DNA of 64,000 bases from Haemonchus contortus (GCA_000469685.2 LS997562.1:28071391-28135390), one strand, 5' to 3'. Shown: positions 32,242 through 45,100, numbered from the stretch's first letter. The notes: generated by a model not told the origin, from the sequence alone. Program-made: numbers and translations.

Positions 32242-35200
32242 ATGGTGCGAACCAGGCGATCAGTAATACCATCACCAACTATTGTGCCTTTGGCTAGGAA
32301 GGTATGTCCATAGTCGTTACTCAGCCACTTATTCATACCATATGCTTCCGAACATCATTTTTGAGTTTATTGACAGTACTGTTTATGTGTAGGGTTCTTT
32401 TTGTGATATTTAATTAACCCAATATTACTCAAAGCTTTTTAAGACAAGGCGTGCCACAGCTTCAACATCAGGAGCGAGTACTTCCGCAGCCTCATCGCCT
32501 GATAAAAAGTTGGAGTGCTCTACAAGTTCCTTATCTAATCCGAGCACACCTGTCAATCGATCTAATGCTCGAAGAAGTGGCAAAGTCTCGAAGGAAAATG
32601 GAAATGGTACCTAAAATTTTGTTCCAGATTTAAGATTTTACCTGTCCTCGCTCTTTTCTCAGTTTCTGAAAAGATATCATCTTATAGAGAAAAAGGCCAA
32701 AGCATTGTGCAGACGGGAAAAGGAGTTTGCTTGCATTTGCGGTTGGATTGAAGAAGCCATGGCCAAGTCGCGTCCACTCTCAGTTTATATTAGTGGTTCA
32801 CCCGGAACTGGTAACAATTTTTAATCTTTTCTTTCTTAGTCGAAGACTTTTTTTAAAATTTCTCTTCGTTTGCTCAATCTCGAATGACAACGACCTGAAA
32901 TGAGCCGTTTTCTGAGTGTACACGTATAGTTGAAGAAAAAAACTTTCACCGTAGCTGTAATTCTGAATAATAATAATGTTTACCACTTTGGGACCGGACC
33001 GTCGGTGTTTCTTGGCTAGACAGCGTGCAGTCTATGATCACCCTTATCTTGTATTTAACGCATCGTAATTGATCATTTTCCATAGTGCCACTTCCTTTCC
33101 CCTTTCCCATTGGTGAAGGTTTTGTTTATTTCCTTATTGAAATACATATCACGTTCCACTGAAGTTTGCGAGGCGTCGTCAGAATTTTTGAAGGTGTGGA
33201 TCGATTTCAAGACAGAATAGCACCCAGTACGTATGAAACTTCTAGAATTTTGCAAAGGCCCTCCTATATGCTTCAGTCCGGTCAGTAGTTGCTCCAGTTC
33301 AACAGTCGTCACAAAATTGCATGTTGTGTCCGGTTACCTTATATTCGATTTCTTTCGTGCAAATCATCGTCCCCGATCTTCGTTCGCTAACGGTGCTCGG
33401 GATTCCGGGTGCTCTGCTCTTGCGTATTACGGACAACTACTGGCATCGTTCTTTCCACATCATCTTGATTCAATGCGTAATCGTCCTGACTGCATAGGCC
33501 CGTGCTTCCCGAGCATAGTTCAAGGGAGAAAGGGCTGCAGCCTGAAAAAAAGTTGAAAAAGTTCGAGTATACTCGTCTCCATCGCTGCTTCCTCAGTTTA
33601 CCAATTTCTCCATGTCGTTCGTTTTCTTCTGCTCCTCTGCGAAACCAGGTCATTTATCACGTTGTCTTCTCGATCCATATACTTCGATATGAAATAGAAC
33701 GCTACTCAGTAACAGCATAGTCGTTCGTTTACTTCTAGCCGCCTTCCCCAAGCGTAGTCGAATCCGACCAGCATTCGTTCCGCCTTGCCCGATGTTCAGT
33801 GCTATAAGCACGATGTCGTGTGCAAAGCATAGGTAATGCACCTAGCCGCCGACTTTCGTTCTTCTTCCGCCTATTTTGAATAACATATGACGTTTTCATA
33901 GCTACACTGAAACTCTAAAAAGAGGTGGTCCCCGTCAGACCTTCTTCTTTAATTTGACAAGGGCTTCTTGTGGAACTTCGGAATGTTAGTCTTTTTTGTA
34001 GAGCTCGCGAGATACCATCATTTAGCGGGTAGCAGAATCTTGGTCGCTTAGTTTTTAGCTAACTACTTTCATTCATATTGTAGCGAAGAACTTCCTCGAA
34101 TAGAGAATGTGTGATATAACGGCACCTTGTACACTCGCGACACTCAAATGAGTCTTATGACTCTGTGGAGAAGACCAGTCGAAACCCCATCGGATCCTTG
34201 CTTGCTTTCATGGTCGTCCTTCATCAAGCGTTCTGCCAATCCTGTTGACTCACGCAAAGAGTCAGTAGGCCACTGGCAGCATGCGGAGTGCGTGATGATT
34301 GCCTAGATCGTCTACCTATCTTCTGATACAGCAACACAGTATTGCTTTTTTCCCATGGACTGAATACTTTGCAGTCCGACAGTTGCCATGTAAAGGTGGT
34401 TCTAGTTCACCGCATATGACATGTCTTTTTGAAATTGCGAATAATTATGCCTAGTGTTGGTCGATATGGTAAGCTGTGAGAGCCTTGCGCTCTGTTCACT
34501 CCAATCCGTCCCGTGAGCTTTCCGTCTTCTTGGAGTTAATTATGATGTCCGATGATGCAAAAAGTTATTTTCTCTGTAGAGCTCCTTCATTTCAATGTAA
34601 AACGCTTCCAACTTCTCCTCATCGTATCTTAATGTAGGCGCGTAGGCCGTATACCCCTGTCGCAAAAAGGCTGACGACCCGAAACCGATTGGGGTTGTCC
34701 GGTTTTCATGCGAGTAGATATCCATGCTCCATTAGTGATGATAAGAAGATCTACACCTTCAATTCCTATGCTTTCGCATGTTCCAAGAAACAGTTCGATC
34801 ATCCCGATGATGTTTGATCTGCAGTAAAGATCCAATACCTTTTGATCTGAATCTTGAGCTCCAGCGATCAAGCACACGTTCATTTAAAGTACAAATCGCT
34901 ATCTCACCAGTGAAGGACCCAAGTTGAAATGGCCATTTGGAATGAGACCTACATTACTGAACGTGTCTTCGGGTGCTGATTTCAAGTCTGCTTTCCAATT
35001 TGCCGAGCGGTTTTTGAACGGAAATATGAGGAAGCTTCTAGGTGAGCACTCAACCTAGGCGAGCGCAATAGACATGTCTGTACACAGACTTTTAGCGGTG
35101 ACCTGGAACAATGGTGTAAGCCTTGGTGTGAGGGTTCGAGTTTGTGGGGCGGAACTCTTACATTCTAGAGATCATTTTCTATGAGGGCGAGAAGTCCCTT

Positions 35201-37352
35201 CCATATTTCCAGTTCCATTTGCAATTTAGTATCAATTCATATAGTCACTCTGTCTTGGGATACTCCTTGCTTTTTTCTTGCTCCTCTTTGCTACCTGTTG
35301 AACACCTAATCTGAAGAAGTGCTATTATCCAACGCTGCAATCTTGTTGGATCCCTTAAGTTTAGGATGATCAGTCCTTTATACTGTTCCTATTTTCGGCA
35401 TGAGTGCCTACGAGTAGCTTGCCAGACACTGAGTGGGGCTGGATAGACCTGGTCTGTTGAGCAACCTATCCTATAGTGAAGAAAGGGCATATTTGTGAGA
35501 GTTGGCTCTGATTGTCTGAACCGACATGCAAAATATCAGTCGCATTCGCAAACGCACACATCCCGCACATGCATTGTATACCTGCGAAGAGGCATAAGTC
35601 GACTCAGCGCAGCAGCAATAGGAAGCTGCATCTTTAGACTGTACCGGCGGACCTTGGCTGTGCTTTACTCCCTACCTGGTGTCGCGCCCGATAGCCCAGT
35701 CACCAACCGATCTGTGATCGTTCGGTGAGGAAGGACCATAAATTAAAAAATATCCCAAGAAACCAAATGTTGTGTTGAAACACATCCTTCCAAAAAGATA
35801 CCGTGCTTGCCTTCTTGCTAAGCTTTTTTTCCTTTTCGTGAAGCCTTTTTTTTCCTAGGGAAAACTGCAAACACTGAGGCGCGTGTGCGAGTACTTTGGT
35901 CGCCAAACTACTTTCAGTTTTTTGAATTGTGCATCAGTTACTTCTCAGACCAAGCTGATTGAAGGCATTTTGAATGCTTTGGAGGTAGGTTATTAATCGG
36001 TGATCGCAATTTTTTATGTTTTCATTCCCAGGTCGGGGTTGGTTTGCACTCAAAATTTCAATCTGAATTATTACAGTCTCACGCTCGACCAACGCTGACT
36101 GCTTTAACTACGGTTCTTAAAGGACTGCGGAAACACTTTGTCCTTATTCTGGACGAGATAGATCATCTGACGTCGAACACAAATACCTTCCTATACGCCG
36201 CTTTTCAGTGGCCTCAGACAATAACCAACAAATTGATTGTTATAGGTAAAGGCTTATTTAATTTGGTAGTACGGAATTTTTCACCTTTTTCTTACATAAT
36301 TTATCTGTTCTTTGCTCCACATGCCAGTCAGTCGGGTTCAAACCTTCTACATTAAGGTGTTGCAAATTCAATAGATTTGACGGAACGACTGTTGCCCAAG
36401 CTGAGGTTAGGGCAGCCCCCTGAAACGCTGGTGTTCGCTCCTTATACAAAAGACGATATAACGCAAATTATCAAAAGCAAGATTGCGAATGAATCGGTAT
36501 ACATTCCCAACATCAGAGTAATGTGTTAAGGATATTTAATCTTATTCAGGAAGGTTGTATGGACGGTGCGGCAGTTGAGCTGTGTTCAAGGAAGGTCGCA
36601 GCTATGACAGGCGATTTACGAACTGCCCTTCATGTTATGAAACAGACTACGTATGTGGATTCTTATCGAATCATCACGAATATTCTATCGATTTTTATAT
36701 GAATTTAGAGATGCGCATGAGCCATCAACGCCTCGAGGTTGCCGAGAAGTGCTGGGGGTGTTGAATGGCGTTTTCTCATCACCTCTCGCCAGAGCACGTC
36801 TACCTCTTCAACCGCGTCTTTTGCTTGCCGTTGCTGTTGTTCTCTCTTCGAACAGAAAGGTTCAAGAAATAGTCTCTCTTGGTTCTATCACTACGCCTTG
36901 TTTTGCCACTATTTCGATTAAATCAAGTCAGTATGAAGTCAGTGTGATTATTTTAGAAAGCTCTTGATGTTGTTTCTTTAACAAATGCGTACCATCGGGC
37001 ATGTGATGTCGTCAAAGTACCCAGATTGGAAGGGGAGGATTTGGACGCTGCTTTACAAATTTTGGAAAGCCAATCTTTCATTGCACGAGCTCCTAGTGGG
37101 AAATTGCTGTTACAGGTTGTTCCAGCATTTTTCTTTTTTTTTTGTTTAATTAGTCAGAGCCTTACAAAGGAAAGGTAATATGTCGAGAGATACTTTCCCT
37201 CTACAATCAAGGCTTCGATTTTTGTATGGTTGCGTTGTTAATCTACTTAATAATATGAATGTGATACTTCGTTTTAGGTTAACGCGGCTACTGCAAAGCT
37301 AGCAATCGCTGACAATCAAATGATTGCTCAAGTTACGGGACTGAATCTGTGA
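32242..37352 (+). CDS. cdc-6: CDC6 replication-licensing AAA+ ATPase
   Basis: Nuclear ATPase that works with ORC and Cdt1 to load MCM2-7 at origins. Exons: 32242-32301, 32444-32606, 32663-32810, 35859-35984, 36032-36245, 36357-36496, 36550-36650, 36709-36859, 36957-37115, 37278-37352; about 445 residues. The N-terminus is disordered and has likely CDK sites (IPSPT, SSPDKK, NPSTPVNRS). AAA+ features: Walker A YISGSPGTG|GK split by a 3-kb intron, Walker B LILDEIDHL, sensor-1 LIVIGVANSIDLTERLLPKL, sensor-2 AAMTGDLRTALHVM. A winged-helix region follows (LARARLPLQPRLLLAVAVVL, ALDVVSLTNAYHRACDVVK). Phases agree from 35984 onward. They disagree by one base at exon 2 to 3 and at exon 3 to 4 (extra A near GCAAACAC), so either small sequence errors or real frameshifts are present. 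AATAAA lies at 37456. Confidence 0.92.
33400..34890 (-). mobile_element. Antisense RTE-type retroelement remnant in the cdc-6 intron
   Basis: Minus strand, degenerate. The endonuclease-side part (about 34880-34540) includes ENRTTPIGFGSSAFLR and YDEEKLEAFYIEMKELYREN. The RT part (33841-33650) includes MHYLCFAHDIVLIALNIGQ, where the catalytic F-A-D-D box reads FAHD. Many stops. It sits between the two halves of the CDC6 Walker A motif and accounts for about half of that 3-kb intron. Outer edges are approximate. Confidence 0.7.
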
Positions 37353-37455
37353 ATATGGCTGTACTATTTACTACTTAGTTTTCTTTTCTTCCTGTTTTCC
37401 TCAATATAATTCACCTCAGCAAAGTTGTACTTTTCTACTGTGCCATTGATGTATG

Positions 37456-37461
37456 AATAAA
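37456..37461 (+). terminator. Polyadenylation signal of cdc-6
   Basis: AATAAA about 104 bases after the cdc-6 stop, in a T-rich 3' flank. It is the first canonical hexamer after the stop. Confidence 0.55.
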
Positions 37462-38240
37462 CGCCTACCACTACCTTGTTTTTCATTGACTCGCGGTAGT
37501 GCGCCAAATCGTTAGTTATCGACATTGAACTGTAAACTGTACTCGAATATTTCAGCAGATTCTAGCAAAGAGAATAATTCAGTCGTACTCGTATTATTTC
37601 TTATTGTGAGCTGTGTCTTATCGTTTCAAAAGTATTCGGGTGAATTGTATTCGTTTTTGAATCGTTTCCGTTTCAAGAGCGGCACACCTTGAATCACCTC
37701 ACGGGTCATAGCTGTATGGTATTGGGCAAAATTGGGTTACTTATCGCGATGTCTTACATCGGCGATTTTGTAGGGACCATTCGCCTTTGGACCTGGGACT
37801 AAAATTACGCTAAGCGGTCGTTAAAGCGACCCGATTCAGGCGAGCTGACAACGCAATGCTACCTATCGCTCTGTGCCATTAGTCTCATCAGCCCATTGAG
37901 CTTGAGCCCATTTTACTCAGGTATGTAAAAATCCATAGAGCTGGATATTGTAGCTCGAATTATGCGTGGTTTAAACCACTGAACCTTCAACTCATAAGAA
38001 TGCACCCTTAAATAAGGTGTTTGGATAGTACGGCGTAGTATGCAAGGCAGATAAGGAGTGTCAGAACTGTAAAGTATCTATTGTATCAAGAAAATGGGAT
38101 CTTCAAAGAGGGTGGAACCCCCTACCATGAAGCAGGGAAGTTTTCCAGCTGTGCAGCGAACTATGAATGATTCGTAACTCAAGTTGGCCCTCGATTATTC
38201 CTGAATTAACTTCACTCATAGCTTCTATGATCAGTAAAGC

Positions 38241-38248
38241 TTTTTCAG
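38241..38248 (+). promoter_or_regulatory. Candidate spliced-leader acceptor of NIP7
   Basis: TTTTTCAG ends five bases (ATACA) before the NIP7 ATG. This spacing is typical of nematode trans-splicing. The gene follows cdc-6 by about 0.9 kb on the same strand, longer than usual C. elegans operon spacing, so operon membership is open. Confidence 0.55.
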
Positions 38249-38253
38249 ATACA

Positions 38254-39688
38254 ATGCGGCCATTAACTGATGAGGAAACTGAGATGGTATTCTCTAAGTT
38301 AGCATCATTTATAGGCGACAATGTAGCGCTTCTAATCGAGCGAGCAGATGGTGACTATTGTTTCCGCAATCACAAGGTTGGAGCCTTTCTGACAAAATTT
38401 TCTTGCTTTAAATAGTTGAACAGGTGATTGTTTTCTGTAATGTTATGGAAATTTATTGCTCAGGAACGGGTTTACTACTGCTCAGAGAATCTGATGCGAC
38501 AAGCTAGTTGCATTGCACGAGAACCGCTACTATCATTTGGCACTTGTCTTGGGAAATTCACGAAGTCTCGCAAATTTCATCTCCATATCACCGCTCTCGA
38601 CTATTTAGCGCCATATGCAAAGGTTCGCTAACGTAAATCGTTTTTCTTTATGAAAATTATAGCTGCAGTCAAATGTTCAACTGGTATTTCAAGTTGCTGA
38701 GTTGTGTCAATCTATTAACTGCCCGTTTATTTTTTTTTTTCAAATTAGACATTTTTTGTTAGAATGCCGTTCTTTAATACCATGGAATACCATTATTCGG
38801 TAGCTTTCTCTGCTCAGAAGCCCACGGTTCAGTATGCGTCCAAGTTTTAGTCAGTATTCAGGGGATTACAATATTATTCCAAACTGACAGAATGGGATTT
38901 ATCTGTTTTTGCTTCTAGTCGAGCTTCAAGCACTGCGAAGGCCGCTTTCTACGTTTGTTGTAGGTATAGAAAAGGACCTTAGCTTAGAAGGGGATGTTCA
39001 TAATGGGTTTTGCGAGTGCAAACAGCGAAAATACTTATAAGTCGATCTGAACCAAAAATGAAATTGAATCTCTTTCGCTACAGGAGTAGTATTTTTGAGC
39101 GGAGCGTGACAGTCTTAAAACATTGATTTCAACCTTGAAAAATTAAGAAATGGCACAACTTGTTGGATAACCTATTGCTTAGAGTTCGTTGCTATTCAGT
39201 CAACGTTTACTGTAGAATATTCCATCAGCTTTCAGTATCGAGTGTGGTTGAAAGCTAATGCGGAACAGCAGTTTCTTTACGGGAATAACATTCTGAAATC
39301 TGGAATCGCACGAATGACGGAAGGGATACCGAGCCACGCTGGTATCGTTGTCTACAGCATGAATGACATGCCATTAGGGTAAGAATTACTGGTTGCGCCA
39401 ATCAGTCGTTTCTTTCTATACTAGTTGAAGCAATTCACCTAACAGTAAACTTTTTGTCAAAATTTACGTATTTCAGCTCGCATTTCCTCTTTTTCCCCTT
39501 CATGCGTCCAAAAATCAGCTTATAGAACAATTGTAACCCTCTTCTGATTAACGTTTTTCTTCTGTTACAGGTTTGGTGTAGCTGGAAAAGGAACGGTAGA
39601 AAGTAAGCGTGCCGATCCGACTGCTGTTATTGTTCTTCATCAGTGCGATTTGGGCGAGTATATTCGCAACGAGAGTTCGCTCACATGA
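38254..39688 (+). CDS. NIP7: 60S ribosome biogenesis protein NIP7
   Basis: Nucleolar factor needed for pre-rRNA processing and 60S assembly, with a C-terminal PUA RNA-binding domain. Four exons: 38254-38376, 38464-38622, 39236-39378, 39571-39688. All phases agree and give 180 residues, the same length as human NIP7. Landmarks: [20 protein letters not shown] at the start, [43 protein letters not shown], then the PUA region with [40 protein letters not shown] and the end [14 protein letters not shown]. Every block aligns with the eukaryotic family. The start is fixed by the universal MRPLT and by the acceptor just before it. The gene appears intact. Confidence 0.96.
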
Positions 39689-40388
39689 TTTGTCATTATT
39701 ATTTGTTGATAGAATATTTGTTGTTGTCTTGTTGTTGTTAACCTTACGTGCTTTGCTATAGGAGTTTCTGTGCTGTATATTCGATATCAAAAACATTTTT
39801 TTTCTGTTATGAATTGTATTAAGAACAATGTGCTGTTACAAGTGAGATCTGGAAACCGTAAAGAGAGTAAAGACACTTTCAAAAGAACAGATACTATGTG
39901 GATATGGACTATAGTCATGAGGTTGCACAAGAAAACTCACTCAAGAGCAGACGAGAAAAACTTGCTCATTTGAGCGCTGAGCGCCTGACTGAGTCCAGGA
40001 ATTGCCGTTGAAAGGGCCAAGTTGGTTTGGTCGATTTGAGAAGAGTGGTACAACTGCATCATTGACATCATCGAGGGGTACCGATTTGCAACCATCAGCG
40101 CTCGATTCGAAGACATTCCAGGACACACCTGTGGCGTTAGACTGAAGTATCACTTTCGAGAAGATGGGATTGAATACTTCGTACTAACCATCATTTGCCT
40201 CGTCCATGTGTCTTTTACTGATTCAGCATGCACTTTTTTCGACCATTCTTGAAGATAATTGAAAGCTATTCCACTCATCTAAAAGGTCTTCGAGGTTTCT
40301 TCATTTCTCACTCAATACTGCACCAATTCTGAAGAGCATCAACTATAACTTCAGTGCCACTAACTTCATGCGTTACTTGAAATATTAA
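39689..40388. other. Gene-free stretch after NIP7
   Basis: The NIP7 3' flank has TTG/TTA-rich sequence (39690-39740) but no canonical AATAAA close to the stop. The remainder is likely the upstream, badly decayed part of the RTE copy recognisable from 40389. Confidence 0.4.
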
Positions 40389-41520
40389 AACATGGGAGTG
40401 AAGATCGATGGCCGCTTTTTACATCATCTCCGTTTTACAGACGACATCGTGCTTATAGCGGCGGAAGAAATGGTTTACGAATTCGATAGCGCTTGTGGAA
40501 GGATTGGCTGAAGGCTGCACTTAATGAACATGATGTTCATGTGAAACGGAATGGCTGCTTTCATAGTCCGCCGGCGTGTCGTGCCGAGGCACTGCTAGGG
40601 GGGAGCAGGGAGGCAGACGGTCGGTCAGCCCCTTCGAAGGGCTGAAAACGAAGAAAAACGAGATCAAAAACCAAACAACCAGGGGCTTGTGCAAATGGTT
40701 TTTGATCTTGCCTCTCTTTGTTTTTAGCCCTTCGAAGGGGCTGACCGACCGTTTGCCTTCCCCCACCCCCTAGCACTGCCTCGGCACGCCGGCACGCACG
40801 CCGGCGCACTATGAAAGCAGCCAATGAATGAAACGGAATACCCCATACGCTAAATGGAACGAACAACTGAATGCTCTAGCTAAGCGTATCTAAGCCGAGA
40901 AATCAAGATGATAAACGACTTGGCTTCCGAGCTGAGCAAATGGAAACGCGCGGTGTGAGGAGCATACAAGAACATCGAGGGAGTAACGAAGAAGACAATG
41001 AACATCAGGCTTCGCACCTATCTCCACACTGCGATCTTTCTTAGTCTGACGTACTTTTCGGAGACCTGCACTCTACGAAAGTGGGGTAAAAATGCTCTCA
41101 GCGTCATTCATCGCGCTTCAGAAAGAATGATGCTCGGGATTCCCCTATACACGCAAGTTCAGAAGATTCCGAAGTTCCAAGCTCCGTCACCGAACGAAGA
41201 TCACGGATGACTGGCCATCCCAATATAACGTAGCATGTCCGGCCCACCCGATCCTCGATTCTTTGGCGTCAGCAACGGAATCCTTGATCCCCCGCGCCGT
41301 CACGATTGTCAAGACGGCGACTGTCAGACCTCTTTACGAGAGCTCTGAACGAAACGAATGTTATTTCCCGTGTATAAGCCTGAGGGAGGACGATTCAATG
41401 GACCCGTGTGGGTAAGGAACGAATGGAGATCGCTGGCGCCTACTCGAGGGAATTGGTGATTAACGGGACGATAGATGACAAATTATTGCAGCAACAAAAT
41501 CCAAAATAGGTTATCGGAAG
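40389..41520 (+). mobile_element. RTE-type retroelement remnant, interrupted by F1 copy E
   Basis: Plus strand. RT palm with GVKIDGRFLHHLRFTDDIVL (catalytic box F-T-D-D) and ACGRIG then a stop. After the F1 insertion the C-terminal region resumes with NIRLRTYLHTAIFLSLTYFS, ETCTLRKWGKNALSV and IHRASERMMLGIPLYTQVQK, the pattern of nematode RTE reverse transcriptases. It decays further to about 41480 (GPVWVRNEWRSLAP). Non-functional. Confidence 0.75.
40553..40822. mobile_element. F1 foldback element, copy E
   Basis: A 270-bp hairpin. Ends GGCTGCTTTCATAGTCCGCC and its near complement, flanked by AAT on both sides (40550-40552, 40823-40825). Arms of about 125 bp pair well, including GGTCGGTCAGCCCCTTCGAA and its complement, around a loop near GGGGCTTGTGCAAATGG. 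It is inserted into the RTE reading frame just after the MFM codons, so the RTE consensus gives the empty site. Confidence 0.85.
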
Positions 41521-42198
41521 TTATCTTACCTGACGTCTTGCAACCAGAGATTTGAGGTATTCAGTGATACTCAGTAAAAACTGGGCACTGTGAAATGGGG
41601 ACTTGACGCGTTGAATCATAAATCCATCACTGACTAAGGTCGTCGCAAGTGCCTAAATCCTTATAATTTGACCAACAACTACGCTAAAATTTTAAACCCT
41701 AAATTCTTCCACGAGTTTCATCCACGAATGATATATTTCATTGTTTTGAATTTATGTGATGTGTTCAACCGATTACGTCCGTGATATTAAGAATTTATTG
41801 TTGAGATTCAAACAGATGCAAGGTTTGCCCTCCCGAATCCTATCCGTAAAGGTGTAATAAACTTTGGTCCCTCTCTCTACGTCCATTCCGCTTCTCCATG
41901 ACCCGCGGGAATTCCTTCAATCGTTTCGCAGATTCGAGATGCTCTGTGAGATCAGCGCTCGGTAACACCTACGGGAGCGTACACCTCATCCTGAATAATA
42001 GATGCAAGTTATCCTCCCCTTGTTGGACCAGGAATACTGATCTGAATATTGCCAGTTATCCTATACCGTTTCCAAGCCGAATATGCATTCAATGTCGCTA
42101 GCTACGTGGGGCGAGCCATAACTAAATGACGCACTCCCACAGGATCGCTCTTTGTTTCGTGCATAAAGTGAGAAAACTATTATCACAAAAAGATCTAC
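41521..42198. other. Gene-free stretch, expected to hold 3' exons of mus-81
   Basis: The MUS81 C-terminal half (after PQYSASEQ) should lie here or further left on the minus strand, but I could not find an exon resembling the nuclease tail or helix-hairpin-helix region. A minus-strand stretch around 41880-41970 (with HLESAKRLKEF) is open, without a clear match. Confidence 0.4.
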
Positions 42199-45100
42199 CT
42201 GCTCACTGGCACTGTATTGCGGCGTCAGAGTCCCTTCCACTAGGTAGACACAATTTTTCATAGGAGAACGACGTAGACGTTGCTTCTGTTCTTCGTACCT
42301 CCCCTGAAAGAAGATCATCTATTGGCTCCTGAGTTGTGAAAGGGACCAGAGTTGACCGAAAAGTGGGCGAGAGGGAAAGGAGGTTGATTGGGTGGTTTTA
42401 AATAGCATGTTCAAGCCTCCCTTGCTATCTGACTGACTTGCTGCGTGCCAATTACGAAAGCACAGGGAATCCCAAACCAAGCTTTTTGGTTTGATAACCT
42501 CCTTAGGTGTCACGACTGGATCTTCATAATACGATCGAGATTACGGAGGTCCCTGTGGCTCCTATTTACGAGAAAATCAAAGTCCGCTACAACTTCTAAC
42601 ATTGTTGCGTTACACCGACGGACTAGATGTGGGATACTGGGGTGTCCGCTAAACTAGCGGACGTCACTCGAACTTTGGGATCACTGCCCAGGAATGCCGC
42701 TAAGATCGTACAGAAATATAAGCGACATGGTCGCACTGTCAGAGGAACATACAGAGCTCCACGCTTCTCCCGCTTTGGTCAATTTTACTCATATGTACTC
42801 TTGTACTGCTGAAAGAAGTGATTGAGTAAATAATTCGAATGAAATGACCAGAAGACATTCTTCTGAACGAATCTCATTTTACCGCAAGCAATAAGCAGAC
42901 TTACTAGCACATGCGTTCTCCTCTCAACCTATTATTTATAAAGGGTTTCTTCGAGCCTTTTTCAAAATGCAATCCAATCTGTACCGATCTGATGCTCTGG
43001 TGGAGATCGCTCCATGTTTTCCGTTCAACCACCCAATTCAGTACCATCTCAGTTCCATCGACTTTGCGAGCGATCCATAGATAATCACCAACTGAAAGCG
43101 GCCGCATTTCTACCTGAAATAGTCACCTTCGATCAAGAAAGAACGACTTCTCAGCAGTGTATTACCCGATGGTGCGATTTGGTTAGACAACCAACTACAG
43201 TCTCTCCACGAAAGTTTGCATTATTTTCACGGAGGTCTGCGATCAGTATAACCTGGAACAAAAATGTTTATTTTGCAGAGGAAGTTTTGCTTGGATATGG
43301 TGAAGCATCGTTGCCGAAATCAATGAACTGTGTTCTAGTCCGTCTGTAGCTAAACACTGTAGGTAAACATTCGCGTGTACTACGTAACAATCGCATCACC
43401 GCTAGAGAGATGGAGGAATCTGCTGTAGGTCCTGAAAAATTCTCATCTCCTGTGGTCCACAGGGTCATTCCGGACTAACTGAAAAATTCGAGGAATCCAT
43501 TGAGTTGGCTATGCTCACCTTGCCTAGAGGGTCTCAAGTGGTAGTGGTCATAATCAAGAAGAAACGCTTCTCACTGCTCTTTTAAACAATATGTTACTCC
43601 GAAGTTTTCTCGTGCTGCATGAAGCTTCTTTGAGAAACTTCTCGATACCCAAGTAGGAGGGGAAGGTGGTGAGACTCCTGCTCCTCGAAAGACATCCTAT
43701 GCATATTCGGTGACGATTTAGTTTCTCATCCCCTAAATTAAATCACGCCTCTAACATGGGAGTCGAGTGGACCTTTAGAAAGCGAGTTCGTAGACGAACA
43801 AAGGCAAGGACGAGATGTTGGTTTACCACTTCATTTGTATTAGTTTCCTACTCTTGTCCAGAAGTATTTTTCCTCACTACTCTAACTGATTTACTGTCAT
43901 ATAGCAATAAAAATATATAAATAGTATATACAAATACCACTGCTACTCTCCCACAAAAAGCTGCAAGGTGTCGGCGGTGTCTGTGTTCTCCTCAAGCTTT
44001 ATAGAACTTTCCAATGTGATAGGCTATTTAGGACCATGCTTTCTTGAAGACTATCATCTGCGATTTCATGCCAAGAGTGCTCCAGAAAAAGGCTGCAGAG
44101 TACCATATCAGGACTCACGGAAAGGAGTGAAATTAACAAGACGAAAGACTGTACGAGTTTATCGACTGTCGACGAACACCATCCATAGAAAACCGCAGAT
44201 CCAAAGGCGCTTCTTTTGCAGTGAGTTCGACTGTCATACAGTGGTTATTCCTATGAACAAGTAGATCACGTCGTCATCGATCAAAAAAATCGCTCTTCTG
44301 GTGTCTGCCGAAGATATACAGGCGACCGATCACCAACATCATCGACTGCCAATTAAGGAAATGTGGCTCAACCACAATGTTCGTCGATAATGCGCCAGCA
44401 TTGGCGAGAGCTACGAAAGGATTAATTGGAAATATCAAACTGGGCAACCTTCACGAATTTTGAGATGATCTTCAGCAAATTCAAGACCATAGCTAGCCCC
44501 AAAGAACCGTTTAACAGCTTCACATCCGGGCTCGCAGAAGTGAGCAGTGTGAAAAAGTGCCTGAGTTTATCATATCCATCAACACGACCAATGATAGCTC
44601 ACAGTTGAAGAAGTCCTGTCATTAGCAGTAACCTGGTAGCCACCGAGTGGAATAAAAATAATGAATGAGCTGGCTTTGGAAGTAAGCGGAAGGAGGGAAG
44701 GACGTGGATAGCATTAAAGCTCATGAAGAAGGTAGAGGTGAAGACAAGTAACATCTATCTGCGCTCGCCTGTTCAATTCTTTTGTGCATCCTACCTTGCC
44801 CTATGTTCCAGAGACTGCACGAAACGGAACAGAATGCAGGCAGCGTTATCTAATGTACTGTGAAAAGGACGATACTGCAGCTTCCCTCCGCACTGGAGAG
44901 GGAGTTACAAATTCAGAATTCCGGCCGAAAGCAAGCATCAGAGATGTTGCAAATGAGGGATAGAAGATCAGGAGGGCCAGCCTGAGAAAAATGCAGTTTG
45001 AGATTTCCACGGGGCAAGGGAAGTCACTAATGGCCCGATCTCTGGAATGTCGAACGAACTCCAGGTCGACCCAGTGGTCTGACTTGCAGAAGCTTCGAAT

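Noticed and set aside
36582..36967. Plus-strand frames starting at ATGs around 36.6-36.7 kb as separate genes
   Set aside because: They mix cdc-6 exon and intron sequence; the spliced model explains the conserved parts.
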